Of a DNA stretch of 64,000 nt, positions 47,973 to 58,154 are shown piece by piece. The notes under the pieces are model-generated. The model saw only the letters and a program-made list of their open reading frames with translations. It was not told where the DNA came from and did not search any database. Position numbers and translations under genes: made by a program. Source of the DNA: Ruminococcus sp. (GTDB lineage Bacteria > Bacillota > Clostridia > Oscillospirales > Ruminococcaceae); the NCBI GenBank assembly GCA_029062165.1, contig JAIDQQ010000023.1:543889-607888 (forward strand). Direction: 5' to 3'. Position 1 is the first letter of the stretch. The number at the start of each line of letters is the position of its first letter.

Positions 47973-48449
47973 ATGAACAGTATGGGTTTAGCACTGGCAA
48001 TCATAGGAGCATCTATTTCAGCACTTCTTGCCGGAATAGGTTCGGCAAAAGGCGTAGGATTAGTCGGAGAGGCTGCCGCAGGTGTGGTCTCCGTTGACCC
48101 CGATAAATTCAGTAAGGTACTTGTTCTTCAACTCCTGCCAGGTACACAGGGTCTTTATGGACTTCTTACGGCAATTTTAATGTTAAGTCGCATAGGAGTT
48201 ATAGGTGGTAATGCCGTGGAACTCTCAACGGCACAGGGATTAATGTTCTTAGGGGCTTCGCTTCCGATAGCTATAGTAGGTTTGTTTTCTGGCATAGCAC
48301 AGGGACGTTCCGCCGCTGCCGGTGTAGGCATTACGGCACGTAAACCTGAACACAACGGAAAAGCAATCATAATGGCGGCAATGGTTGAAACTTATGCAAT
48401 TTTAGCATTACTTGTATCAATACTTCTGATTTATAATATAGCAATCTGA
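47973..48449 (+). CDS. ntpK: V-type ATPase proteolipid subunit K
   Basis: LLPGTQGLYG...GIAQGRSAAAG...AAMVETYAILALLVS. Confidence 0.93.
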   Translation: MNSMGLALAIIGASISALLAGIGSAKGVGLVGEAAAGVVSVDPDKFSKVLVLQLLPGTQGLYGLLTAILMLSRIGVIGGNAVELSTAQGLMFLGASLPIAIVGLFSGIAQGRSAAAGVGITARKPEHNGKAIIMAAMVETYAILALLVSILLIYNIAI

Positions 48450-48461
48450 GGGGGTGCGGAG

Positions 48462-49049
48462 ATGTCAGGAATTGACAGTATTCTGAATGTAATTGAAAGT
48501 CAGCAGAAACAGACGGAAATAAATATTATCCGTACCGCACAGGAAAAAGCGTCAGCTATCGAAGCCGACGGAGACCAGAAAGCCGAAACAGCTTACAACG
48601 ATTATATGAAAAAATCCCTCATTAAAGCCGAAACTGATTTCCGGAATGCCTGTAACTCCGTAGACGCCGGAAACCGTCGTAAGATACTTGAATGTAAGGT
48701 TGAAATAATAAATAATACAATAGAAAATATTATAACCCGTCTTGAAAGTCTTCCGGACGGAGAATACTTCAACATGATTTTAAGACTTGTACGGAAAAAA
48801 CTTCACGACGGAGCAGGCGAAATGTTTTTCAGTAAAAAAGACCTTGAAAGACTTCCGGACGATTTTCAGGGAAAAATTTCTGAAATTTCATGTAATAAAG
48901 TAAGAATATCGGATATTCCGGTGGATATTGATAACGGCTTCATACTGAAATACGGTCTTGTATCCGAAAACTGTACGTTCAGGGAGATAATAGAATCCGG
49001 AAACGACAGAATCAGGGATATTCTCGCCGGTATACTGTTTGGTGGGTGA
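48462..49049 (+). CDS. ntpE: V-type ATPase subunit E
   Basis: Position and AKxExxxR-type coiled coil followed by IENIITRLESLPDGEYF. Confidence 0.82.
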   Translation: MSGIDSILNVIESQQKQTEINIIRTAQEKASAIEADGDQKAETAYNDYMKKSLIKAETDFRNACNSVDAGNRRKILECKVEIINNTIENIITRLESLPDGEYFNMILRLVRKKLHDGAGEMFFSKKDLERLPDDFQGKISEISCNKVRISDIPVDIDNGFILKYGLVSENCTFREIIESGNDRIRDILAGILFGG

Positions 49050-49053
49050 TGTT

Positions 49054-49980
49054 ATGGGTATAGATTATGCAAGTGCCGTGGCGGTAGTCAGGACTTTGGA
49101 AAATTCGCTTTTCACAAAGAACGATTTGGAACAGCTTATTAACGCCCATGACAGTAATGAATCTGAAACGCTTATAAACTCGAAAAATGCCGGTACTCTT
49201 TTGGAAGTATGGGAGATGCTCCGGACTTTCGCCCCCGACAGTAAAGAACTTGAAATACTTCTTTACAGAAACGATTTCCATAATCTGAAGGCTGTCCTGA
49301 AAGCAATGGTTTCCGGACGTGAACCTGAAAATTATTTAATTGAACCGTCGAATATAAAAGCCGGTATTTTAAAGGAAGCGTTCCGGACTAAAGATTTCGA
49401 CTTACTGCCGGAATATATCCGTGAGACCGCCACAAACGCTTACGGAATTATAACTACTTCCCTTGATGGTCAGCTTGTCGATTCGTTTATTGATACGGAC
49501 TGTCTTAAAGCTATGCGGAAATCGGCTGACAGTACCGGTAATGATTTCATGCGGAAATACGTTGATTTAATTACGGTCTGTGCCGATATTAAAACGGCTT
49601 ACCGGTGCAGTAAAATGAATAAACAAAGAGATTTCCTTGAAACTGCCATATGCGGAAGTCCGGAACTTGATAAGGAATCAATTATAAGAGCAACTCTCGG
49701 CGGTACGGAAAATTTACTGTCTTTTCTTGACAGTACGTCATATGCGGAACTCTCCGGACTGCTGAAAGAAAATCCGGCAAAGTTTGAAAAACGTTGCGAC
49801 GACTTAATTACGGAACAGGCACAGACAGCACGTTTCAAGGCTTTCGGGATAGAACCCCTTATAGCCTACTATATCGCAAAAGAGGCGGAAATTAAAAATA
49901 TCCGGATAATAACGGTCTGTCGGGAATGCGGTGCGGACAGGGAAACTATTACGGAAAGGCTTAGGGATTTATATGTATAA
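49054..49980 (+). CDS. ntpC: V-type ATPase subunit C
   Basis: MGIDYASAVAVVRTLENSLF; FGIEPLIAYYIAKEAEIKNIRII. Confidence 0.88.
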   Translation: MGIDYASAVAVVRTLENSLFTKNDLEQLINAHDSNESETLINSKNAGTLLEVWEMLRTFAPDSKELEILLYRNDFHNLKAVLKAMVSGREPENYLIEPSNIKAGILKEAFRTKDFDLLPEYIRETATNAYGIITTSLDGQLVDSFIDTDCLKAMRKSADSTGNDFMRKYVDLITVCADIKTAYRCSKMNKQRDFLETAICGSPELDKESIIRATLGGTENLLSFLDSTSYAELSGLLKENPAKFEKRCDDLITEQAQTARFKAFGIEPLIAYYIAKEAEIKNIRIITVCRECGADRETITERLRDLYV

Positions 49981-50287
49981 AGTAGCAGTAATCGGCGACA
50001 GTGCCAGTGTATCGGGTTTTGCGTCGTTAGGACTTTCGGTTTTCTGTGAGACAGAACCGGATAAAGTTTCGGGAATAATAAAACGTCTTGCGGAAAACGA
50101 TTTTGCCGTGATATACGTCACTGAACCGGTGGCTGTCACGGTCAGCGGGACGATAGAAAAATATAAAAAAAATCAGTTGCCGTCAATAGTACTTATTCCG
50201 GCTATACGTGGCAATACCGGAGAGGGTATGCGGTCACTTCATGAGGCTGTAGAAAAAGCAGTCGGCACTGATATTCTTAAGAATTGA
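49973..50287 (+). CDS. ntpF: V-type ATPase subunit F
   Basis: [19 protein letters not shown]...[10 protein letters not shown]...[11 protein letters not shown]. Confidence 0.88.
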   Translation: MYKVAVIGDSASVSGFASLGLSVFCETEPDKVSGIIKRLAENDFAVIYVTEPVAVTVSGTIEKYKKNQLPSIVLIPAIRGNTGEGMRSLHEAVEKAVGTDILKN

Positions 50288-50298
50288 GGCGTTTTTTT

Positions 50299-52056
50299 AT
50301 GGGAAAAATAGTTAAAATTTCAGGACCTCTTGTGGTTGCGGACGGTATGCGGGATTCAAATATGTTCGATGTCGTAAGGGTGAGTAATCAGAAACTTATC
50401 GGCGAGATTATCGAAATGCACGGCGACAGGGCTTCCATACAGGTTTACGAGGAAACCGCCGGACTTGGTACAGGTGAACCGGTTATTTCGACAGGCGAAC
50501 CTATGAGTGTTGAATTAGGACCGGGGCTGATAGGCAGTATTTTTGACGGCATACAGCGTCCGCTTGACGATATTAAAAAAATATGCGGTAATTCCCTGAA
50601 ACGTGGTGTAGATGTACCGTCTCTTAAACGTGACAGATTATGGAATTTCACCCCGACTGTCAGTGTCGGCGATACCGTAATCAGTGGCGATATTATCGGG
50701 ACTGTACCGGAAACTGATATTGTACTTCACAAAATACTTGTACCAAATGGAATAAGCGGAACGGTTAAAAAAATTACCGCCGGTGAATTTCATGTAGATG
50801 ACGTTGTATGCGTAATTGATACCGGTAAAGGCGAATATAATCTGACGTTGTTTCAGAAATGGGCGGTACGTCGTGGCAGACCCTACAGGAAAAAACTTTC
50901 GCCGGATATGCCACTTGTGACAGGTCAGCGAGTTGTTGACTGTCTTTTCCCGATTGCCAAAGGCGGTGTTGCGTCTATACCAGGACCTTTCGGAAGCGGA
51001 AAGACCGTCACACAACATCAGCTTGCGAAGTGGGCATCTGCGGATATAATTGTGTATATCGGTTGCGGTGAACGTGGTAACGAAATGACCGACGTTCTGA
51101 ACGAATTTCCGGAACTCATTGACCCACGTACAAATAAATCACTCATGGAAAGAACTGTTTTAATAGCAAATACTTCCGATATGCCGGTTTCAGCACGTGA
51201 AGCGTCTGTATATACCGGTATAACCATAGCCGAATATTATCGTGATATGGGCTATTCCGTGGCACTTATGGCGGATTCTACTTCACGGTGGGCGGAGGCT
51301 CTCCGTGAGATGTCCGGACGTCTCGAAGAAATGCCAGGTGATGAGGGTTATCCGGCGTATTTAGGGAGCAGGCTGGCACAGTTTTACGAACGTGCCGGAC
51401 GTGTCATTTCAAACGGTACGGACGGAAGAGAAGGTACATTATCGGTAATAGGTGCGGTATCGCCAGCCGGTGGCGACATTTCTGAACCGGTCACACAGGC
51501 GACGTTGAGAATTGTTAAAGTTTTCTGGGGACTTGATTCAAACCTCGCATATCAGAGACATTTTCCGGCTATAAACTGGCTTACGAGTTATTCGCTTTAC
51601 GTCGATTCTCTTGCGGACTGGTATAATAATAACGTCTCGACGGACTGGAATAAATTACGTTCAAGATTTATGGAGATACTTCACGAAGAAGAAGAACTAA
51701 AGGAAATAGTGAAATTAATCGGTATGGACGCACTTTCTGCCGGTGACCGTATCAAAATGGAAACAGCACGTTCCATACGTGAGGACTTCTTACACCAGCT
51801 TGCATTCCACGAAGTCGACACTTATACAAGCCTTACAAAGCAGTTGTATATGATGAGATTAATACTGACGTTTCACGACAAGGCAACGGAAGCTGTCATT
51901 AAGGGTGCGGACGTAGAGGAAATTTCCGTACTGCCTGTGCGTGAAAAAATAGGACGTTTCAAGTACGTACCGGAAGAAAAGACCGCCGAAGAATATGAAA
52001 AAATTTTACTTGAAATATCGGCAGAAATCAATCAGCTTGTGAGCAGGGGGAATTAA
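50299..52056 (+). CDS. ntpA: V-type ATPase catalytic subunit A
   Basis: [30 protein letters not shown]. Confidence 0.96.
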   Translation: MGKIVKISGPLVVADGMRDSNMFDVVRVSNQKLIGEIIEMHGDRASIQVYEETAGLGTGEPVISTGEPMSVELGPGLIGSIFDGIQRPLDDIKKICGNSLKRGVDVPSLKRDRLWNFTPTVSVGDTVISGDIIGTVPETDIVLHKILVPNGISGTVKKITAGEFHVDDVVCVIDTGKGEYNLTLFQKWAVRRGRPYRKKLSPDMPLVTGQRVVDCLFPIAKGGVASIPGPFGSGKTVTQHQLAKWASADIIVYIGCGERGNEMTDVLNEFPELIDPRTNKSLMERTVLIANTSDMPVSAREASVYTGITIAEYYRDMGYSVALMADSTSRWAEALREMSGRLEEMPGDEGYPAYLGSRLAQFYERAGRVISNGTDGREGTLSVIGAVSPAGGDISEPVTQATLRIVKVFWGLDSNLAYQRHFPAINWLTSYSLYVDSLADWYNNNVSTDWNKLRSRFMEILHEEEELKEIVKLIGMDALSAGDRIKMETARSIREDFLHQLAFHEVDTYTSLTKQLYMMRLILTFHDKATEAVIKGADVEEISVLPVREKIGRFKYVPEEKTAEEYEKILLEISAEINQLVSRGN

Positions 52057-52059
52057 TTA

Positions 52060-53424
52060 ATGTCAAGAGAATACAGAACTATCGAGGAAGTAACAGGACC
52101 TTTACTTCTTGTAAAGGACGTCGAGGGGGCAAAATATGGCGAACTCGCTGAAATACGTCTGAAAAACGGCGAAAAAAGACGTTGCCGTGTACTTGAAGTA
52201 GACGGAACTAATGTACTCGTACAGCTTTTTGAGAACTCCGCCGGAATAAATCTACAGGAAAGCAGTGTTGTATTTTCGGGTCACCAGATGGAACTGGGCG
52301 TTTCCGAAGATATGTTAGGAAGAGTTTTTGACGGTCTCGGCAGACCTATTGACGACGGTGCGGAAATAATTCCGGAAATGCGTATGGACGTAAACGGACT
52401 TCCAATGAATCCGGTGGCAAGACGTTATCCGCAGGAATTTATTCAGACAGGTGTTTCCGCTATAGACGGTCTGAACACTCTCGTAAGAGGTCAGAAATTA
52501 CCGATATTTTCGGCAAGCGGTCTGCCTCATGCACAGTTTGCCTCACAGATAGCCCGACAAGCTAAAGTACGTGGTACTGACGAGCCGTTTGCGGTAGTTT
52601 TCGGGGCTATGGGAATAACTTTCGAGGAATCTGAATATTTCATTGAAAGTTTCCGGAGTACTGGTGCTATCGACAGGACGGTACTTTTCATAAATCTTGC
52701 AAGCGATTCGGCAATAGAACGTATTGCCACACCTAAAATGGCTCTCACGACGGCGGAATACCTTGCATTTGAAAAGGGTATGCACGTACTTGTAATCCTG
52801 ACCGACATCACCAATTATGCAGATGCACTCCGTGAAATATCGTCGGCACGTAAGGAAGTACCAGGACGTAGAGGTTACCCTGGATATATGTATACTGACC
52901 TCGCAACCATTTACGAGAGAGCAGGCAGACAGGCTGACAAAGACGGTAGTATAACTATGATACCCATTCTGACCATGCCCGAAGACGATAAAACACATCC
53001 TATCCCCGATTTGACCGGCTATATTACCGAAGGTCAGATTATACTTTCAAGAGAACTGTATCGAAAGGGTATAACTCCGCCTGTAGATGTTCTGCCATCG
53101 CTGTCGAGACTTAAGGACAAGGGCATAGGTAAAGGACGTACCCGTGAAGACCATTCCGACACTATGAATCAGTTATTTTCGGCGTACGCTCGTGGAAAAG
53201 ATGCTAAGGAATTAATGGTAGTACTCGGAGAATCCGCCCTCACTCCTACGGACTTATTATACGCTAAATTCGCTGAAGAGTTTGAAAAACGTTACGTATC
53301 GCAGGGTTTCGATAATGACCGTACTATTGAAGATACACTTTCAGTAGGGTGGGAACTTCTAAGAATGTTGCCGAAAAGTGAACTCCGGAGAATCAGGGAA
53401 GAATATATCGAAAAGTACTATTAA
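52060..53424 (+). CDS. ntpB: V-type ATPase subunit B
   Basis: [52 protein letters not shown]. Confidence 0.96.
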   Translation: MSREYRTIEEVTGPLLLVKDVEGAKYGELAEIRLKNGEKRRCRVLEVDGTNVLVQLFENSAGINLQESSVVFSGHQMELGVSEDMLGRVFDGLGRPIDDGAEIIPEMRMDVNGLPMNPVARRYPQEFIQTGVSAIDGLNTLVRGQKLPIFSASGLPHAQFASQIARQAKVRGTDEPFAVVFGAMGITFEESEYFIESFRSTGAIDRTVLFINLASDSAIERIATPKMALTTAEYLAFEKGMHVLVILTDITNYADALREISSARKEVPGRRGYPGYMYTDLATIYERAGRQADKDGSITMIPILTMPEDDKTHPIPDLTGYITEGQIILSRELYRKGITPPVDVLPSLSRLKDKGIGKGRTREDHSDTMNQLFSAYARGKDAKELMVVLGESALTPTDLLYAKFAEEFEKRYVSQGFDNDRTIEDTLSVGWELLRMLPKSELRRIREEYIEKYY

Positions 53425-53449
53425 TTCATAATAATTATGAATTGTTATG

Positions 53450-53570
53450 TGACAGTCAGATGACATTAAGAATACCGCATTATTACGGCATAAACTGACA
53501 TCAGGTATCATTCAGGTGACAGGCATATGACATTCAACCGACAGTCAGATGACAGTCAGGTGACAACAAT
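53450..53570. repeat. Period-11 degenerate array (TGACAGTCAGA-type units)
   Basis: tgacaggcata tgacattcaac cgacagtcaga tgacagtcagg tgacaacaatg plus outlying copies at 53450-53475. Confidence 0.8.
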
Positions 53571-53638
53571 GAAACAAAGATAAACAAAGCAACAATATAT
53601 ATATACCTGCTATTTTGCGTATCGCCTGTGAGATTAGC

Positions 53639-53708
53639 ACGAACGTGAACGAACGTACACGAACGTTAACGAACGCTAACGAATGCTAACAAACGTTTAC
53701 GTTGGCTA
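53639..53708. repeat. Period-10 tandem array (ACGAACGTNA)
   Basis: acgaacgtga acgaacgtac acgaacgtta acgaacgcta acgaatgcta acaaacgttt acgttggcta. Confidence 0.9.
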
Positions 53709-53713
53709 CTAAT

Positions 53714-53779
53714 ACAAATACAAATATAAATACAAGTACAAATATAAATACAAGTACAAATATAAATACAAATACAATT
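53714..53779. repeat. Period-6 array with 18-bp higher-order unit (ACAAAT ATAAAT ACAAGT)
   Basis: 11 hexamers read directly. Confidence 0.92.
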
Positions 53780-53832
53780 TATAATTCTTAATTCATAATT
53801 TTCAATTATGAATTGAAAGTGTGGTGATTTTT

Positions 53833-54477
53833 TTGTCAAGACTTAACGTCAACCCTACACGTATGGAGTTAAACAAACTCAAAAAGAAACTACAGTCCGC
53901 ACGACGTGGACATAAACTCCTGAAAGACAAACGTGACGAACTTATGCGACAGTTCATGATTCTGATAAGGGAAAACAACCAGCTCCGTAAGGACGTGGAG
54001 CAGGCTATTACAGAAGCTGACAGATATATGTCAGTAGCGGGTTCTGTAATGCAGAGGGAAATTCTCGAAACTGCTTTACTGTTACCGAAACAGGAAGTTG
54101 AAATAGAAGTCCTTACAAAAAACGTAATGAGTGTAAATGTTCCGGAGTTCCGCACCTTTTACAAATCGGATGATAAAAACTTCTTTTCATACGGTACGGC
54201 TTTCACGTCGACTGACCTTGACGGTGCTGTATGTGCATTAAGTGAGGTTTTCCCGAAAATGATACGTCTTGCGGAAGTCGAGAAGACCTGTCAGCTTATG
54301 GCGGACGAGATTGAAAAAACACGTCGTCGTGTGAACGCACTTGAATATATCATGATTCCCGATTACGAGGAGACTATCAGATACATTACCATGAAACTTT
54401 CCGAAAATGAACGGAATACAATAACATCCCTCATGAAAGTGAAAGACATGGTACTGAAACAGAAGTACAATTATTAA
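53833..54477 (+). CDS. ntpD: V-type ATPase subunit D (TTG start)
   Basis: SRLNVNPTRMELNKLKKKLQSARRGHKLLKDKRDELMRQF. Confidence 0.93.
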   Translation: MSRLNVNPTRMELNKLKKKLQSARRGHKLLKDKRDELMRQFMILIRENNQLRKDVEQAITEADRYMSVAGSVMQREILETALLLPKQEVEIEVLTKNVMSVNVPEFRTFYKSDDKNFFSYGTAFTSTDLDGAVCALSEVFPKMIRLAEVEKTCQLMADEIEKTRRRVNALEYIMIPDYEETIRYITMKLSENERNTITSLMKVKDMVLKQKYNY

Positions 54478-54483
54478 TGAAAA

Positions 54484-54525
54484 AAAATGTACCCTATGTA
54501 TATTTATACATAAGGTACATTTTTA
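54484..54525. terminator. Bidirectional terminator between V-ATPase operon and pnp
   Basis: AAAAATGTACCcTATGTATA...TATACATAaGGTACATTTTT. Confidence 0.88.
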
Positions 54526-54529
54526 ATTA

Positions 54530-56650
54530 TTATTTTTTGTTTTTCTTTTTGGCTTCGATATCGGCGAGGGCGTCTTTACGTGAGAGATTTATTCTGCCTT
54601 GCCTGTCAATTTCAAGGACTTTCACAACGATTTCGTCACCTATGGAAACTACATCTTCCACTCTTTCAACTCTTTGCCTGTCGAGTTTGGAAATGTGTAC
54701 GAGACCGTCTTTACCAGGGGCGATTTCAACAAATGCACCGAAATCCATAATTCTTACGACTTTTCCCTTATAGATAGCACCTACTTCAGGGTCATTGGCG
54801 ATAGTATTGACAATCTGTAAAGCCTTTTCAGCCTTATCGCCGTCGATACCGCTGATAAATACGTTACCGTCGTCACTGATATCGATTTTAACTTCACAGT
54901 CAGCGGAAATTTTCTGAATGACCTTACCACCCTGACCGATAACTTCACGGATTTTGTCAACCGGAATTTTAGTCTGTAACATTTTCGGAGCGTATTTGCT
55001 TACGGTCTTGCGAGGTTCAGAAATAGCCTTTAACATAATCTCGTCGAGAATATATATACGTGCCTTGCGTGTCTTCTCGAAAGCCTCTTTAATAATCGCC
55101 GGTGTGAGACCGTCAACTTTGATATCAACCTGTATGGCAGTAATGCCCTTGTGAGTACCGCCTACTTTGAAATCCATATCGCCGAAGAAGTCTTCAAGAC
55201 CTTGTATGTCAACCATAGTCATGAAGTCGTCGCTGTCTGGAAGCGTGATAAGTCCGCACGATATTCCGGCAACAGGGGCTTTAATAGGTACACCAGCGTC
55301 CATGAGGGCGAGTGTAGAACCGCATATTGAACCCTGTGAAGTAGAACCGTTTGAAGACAGTACTTCCGAAACAAGTCTGAATGCATACGGGAACTCTTCA
55401 ACGGACGGAATAACCGGTACTAAAGCTCTTTCAGCGAGTGCTCCGTGACCTATTTCACGTCTGCCAGGACCACGGCTGGGCTTGGTTTCGCCGACTGAAT
55501 ATGACGGAAAGTTATACTGGTGCATATAACGTTTGGACTCTTCTTCGTCGAGACCGTCTATTTTCTGTGAATCGCTTACAGAACCTAACGTTGCAACGGT
55601 AAGCACCTGTGTCTGACCTCTTGTGAAAAGTCCCGAACCGTGTACACGTGGTAACAGACCTACTTCAGCAGACAGCGGACGTATTTCGTCGATACCTCTT
55701 CCGTCGACACGTTTTCCGTTATAGAGCCATTCACGGACGATTTTTTTCTGTAATTTATAGATACACTCATCAATCATGGAAATCTGTTCGGGATATACCT
55801 CATCAAATTTAGCGTGAATATCGTCGACAATGGGAGCAAGTCGCTCATCACGTACTGTCTTGTCGTCGGTATCGAGAGCGATTTTAACACGGTCTGAAGC
55901 GAAAGTTTCTATTGCGTCGAACATATCGTGGTCAACTTCCTGCGATTCAAACTTAAATTTAGGTTTGCCTATTTCCTGACGGATACCGTCTATGAACGCA
56001 ACCATTTTTTTGATTTCCTCATGACCGGTCATAATAGCTTCAAGCATGGTATCTTCCGGAACTTCATTCGCACCGGCTTCAATCATGACTATTTTTTCAG
56101 CAGTACCGGCTACTGTAAGAGTGAGGTCAGTTTTGGCACGCTGTTCGAGTGTGGGATTGAGGACTATTTCGCCGTCCACGAGACCGACGTTAATTCCGGC
56201 AATCGGACCATTCCACGGAATATCGGAAATAGAGATAGCTATTGAAGTAGCAATCATACCGGCGATTTCAGGGGAATTGTCCGGCTCTACGGCGAGGACG
56301 GTCATTACTACTGAAACATCATTACGCATATCTTTCGGGAAGAGCGGTCTTATAGGTCTGTCGACGCAACGTGAAGTGAGGATAGCTTTTTCAGAGGGTT
56401 TGCCCTCTCTTTTGGTGAAAGACCCTGGAATTTTTCCGACGGAATAAAGACGTTCTTCGTAGTCTACGGAAAGCGGGAAGAAGTCTATACCCTCACGAGG
56501 TTTTGCACTTGCGGTAACGTTAGCCATTACGACTGTTTCGCCGTAACGTACCCAACACGAACCGTTTGAAAGTCCGCAGGTTTTGCCGGTTTCGACAATG
56601 AGAGGTCTTCCGGCGTAAGTTGTTTCAAATTTTCTGTAATTTTCAAACAT
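54530..56650 (-). CDS. pnp: Polyribonucleotide nucleotidyltransferase
   Basis: YRKFETTYAGRPLIVETGKT, GRGIDEIRPLSAEVG, KH and S1 domains; start moved to MFENYRKF. Confidence 0.95.
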   Translation of the reverse strand: MFENYRKFETTYAGRPLIVETGKTCGLSNGSCWVRYGETVVMANVTASAKPREGIDFFPLSVDYEERLYSVGKIPGSFTKREGKPSEKAILTSRCVDRPIRPLFPKDMRNDVSVVMTVLAVEPDNSPEIAGMIATSIAISISDIPWNGPIAGINVGLVDGEIVLNPTLEQRAKTDLTLTVAGTAEKIVMIEAGANEVPEDTMLEAIMTGHEEIKKMVAFIDGIRQEIGKPKFKFESQEVDHDMFDAIETFASDRVKIALDTDDKTVRDERLAPIVDDIHAKFDEVYPEQISMIDECIYKLQKKIVREWLYNGKRVDGRGIDEIRPLSAEVGLLPRVHGSGLFTRGQTQVLTVATLGSVSDSQKIDGLDEEESKRYMHQYNFPSYSVGETKPSRGPGRREIGHGALAERALVPVIPSVEEFPYAFRLVSEVLSSNGSTSQGSICGSTLALMDAGVPIKAPVAGISCGLITLPDSDDFMTMVDIQGLEDFFGDMDFKVGGTHKGITAIQVDIKVDGLTPAIIKEAFEKTRKARIYILDEIMLKAISEPRKTVSKYAPKMLQTKIPVDKIREVIGQGGKVIQKISADCEVKIDISDDGNVFISGIDGDKAEKALQIVNTIANDPEVGAIYKGKVVRIMDFGAFVEIAPGKDGLVHISKLDRQRVERVEDVVSIGDEIVVKVLEIDRQGRINLSRKDALADIEAKKKNKK

Positions 56651-56769
56651 AAAAAAATGCCTCCGAATAAGTAATTTAACTCCGGCTTTAGCAAAAAATT
56701 CTGATACAGCGGTGGACTGTATCACAGTTTAATGCTAAAAGCCGATTTATTTTTGTGTAAAGAGGGAAA

Positions 56770-56801
56770 GGCAGAAAGGGGAGGAATAGCCCCGTTCTGC
56801 C
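56770..56801 (-). terminator. Hairpin after rpsO (rpsO-pnp intergenic)
   Basis: GGCAGAAcGGGG-CTATTCCT-CCCCtTTCTGCC-type stem on minus strand. Confidence 0.6.
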
Positions 56802-56812
56802 AATGTAGGAAA

Positions 56813-57079
56813 TTATTTGCGGAGACCGAGTTTTTCGATAACCGCACGATAACGGCTGATGTCCTTCTTCTTGAGATAAGCAAGAAGATTACGTCTGTGA
56901 CCAACCATTTTAAGAAGACCTCTTCTTGAATGGTGGTCATTTTTGTGTTCCTTGAGATGTGCAGTAAGGTCATTTATTCTTCTTGTGAGAATAGCAATCT
57001 GCACTTCCGGAGAACCGGTGTCAGTTTCGTGAGTTCTGTTAGCTTCGATAACAGCTGTCTTTTCTTCTTTCAGTAACAT
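56813..57079 (-). CDS. rpsO: 30S ribosomal protein S15
   Basis: [56 protein letters not shown]. Confidence 0.97.
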   Translation of the reverse strand: MLLKEEKTAVIEANRTHETDTGSPEVQIAILTRRINDLTAHLKEHKNDHHSRRGLLKMVGHRRNLLAYLKKKDISRYRAVIEKLGLRK

Positions 57080-57112
57080 GAAAGCACCTCATTTTCATAA
57101 TATTCCGGTATC

Positions 57113-57150
57113 TCTGATGAGGGTGAAACTGAGGAACACGCCCTCATCTG
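57113..57150 (-). promoter_or_regulatory. Leader hairpin of rpsO (candidate S15 autoregulatory structure)
   Basis: GATGAGGGcgTG ... CACCCTCATC, in a short leader downstream of TTTACA-17-TATAAT. Confidence 0.5.
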
Positions 57151-57309
57151 AGACACGGTAAATATATTATAACATATCCTACACTGATTGTAAAGAGGTT
57201 TTTCAAAAAAATTTTCAGAAATTTTTCAGAAATTTCAATCTCCTGAAGAAGATATATGTATTATAGCATATGTTTTCCGGTTTGTAAATATGTTTTTTTG
57301 AATAATTTC

Positions 57310-57367
57310 AGTGAAACGTGTCGAATTTTATCTAAAAAATTTTTTAGTGAAATGCGTCGAATTTTAT
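57310..57367. promoter_or_regulatory. Two 22-bp direct repeats AGTGAAAYGYGTCGAATTTTAT upstream of rpe promoter
   Basis: Copies at 57310-57331 and 57346-57367. Confidence 0.8.
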
Positions 57368-57376
57368 ACAAACATA

Positions 57377-57405
57377 TTGACAAAAGGCAGGCAATATTAT
57401 ATAAT
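57377..57405 (+). promoter_or_regulatory. Promoter for rpe operon
   Basis: TTGACA-17 nt-TATAAT. Confidence 0.8.
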
Positions 57406-57443
57406 CAGAATATAAAATAAATTGAAAAAGGAATGGTGTAATT

Positions 57444-58142
57444 TTGGAAAAACATATTTCTATTGGTGCTTCTATATTAAGTGCTGATTTACTGAATCTT
57501 GAATCAGAAATCAGAAAACTTAAAAGAAATGACATTAACATGATACACTTCGACGTAATGGACGGCGTTTTTGTCCCGAACATAACATTCGGTATGCCTG
57601 TTTTTGAAAGCATAAACAGGATTGACGATGATGACCTTTCCATGCTTCTTGACGTACATCTCATGATTGCAGACCCTCTGAAATATATAGATGCTTTCGG
57701 TACATCCGGTGCAGACTATATAACATTTCACCTCGAAAGCGAAAGCGATACTGTTGAAACGATAAGAGCCATCCATAACAACGGCAGTAAGGCAGGTATC
57801 GCTATAAAACCCGACACACCGGCGGAAGCTGTATTTCCGTATATCAATTCTAAGGAACATAAATATCCGTATCTCAATAGTTTTGCAGATATAGTTCTTG
57901 TTATGACCGTTGAACCTGGTTTCAGTGGACAGAAATTCATGGATATGTCGGAAAAAATACGTAAAATCCGTGAATATGCTGATAACAATTCTGCCCATGA
58001 AGTTCTTATAGCAGTTGACGGCGGTATTGACGACCAGACAGCCCCGATAGTAAAGAGTGCCGGTGCGGATATACTTGTATCGGGTAGCTATCTTTTCAAG
58101 GCGGACGATATGAAAAAAGCAGGCGAGATGTTGGAAGCATAA
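57444..58142 (+). CDS. rpe: Ribulose-phosphate 3-epimerase (TTG start)
   Basis: IGASILSADLLNLESEI, IHFDVMDGVFVPNITFG, MTVEPGFSGQKF, VDGGID. Confidence 0.93.
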   Translation: MEKHISIGASILSADLLNLESEIRKLKRNDINMIHFDVMDGVFVPNITFGMPVFESINRIDDDDLSMLLDVHLMIADPLKYIDAFGTSGADYITFHLESESDTVETIRAIHNNGSKAGIAIKPDTPAEAVFPYINSKEHKYPYLNSFADIVLVMTVEPGFSGQKFMDMSEKIRKIREYADNNSAHEVLIAVDGGIDDQTAPIVKSAGADILVSGSYLFKADDMKKAGEMLEA

Positions 58143-58154
58143 GGAGCTTTTTTC

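Noticed and set aside
53639-53779. Repeats inside the V-ATPase operon as a CRISPR array
   Set aside because: Periods are 6-11 bp with no spacers, and no cas genes are present
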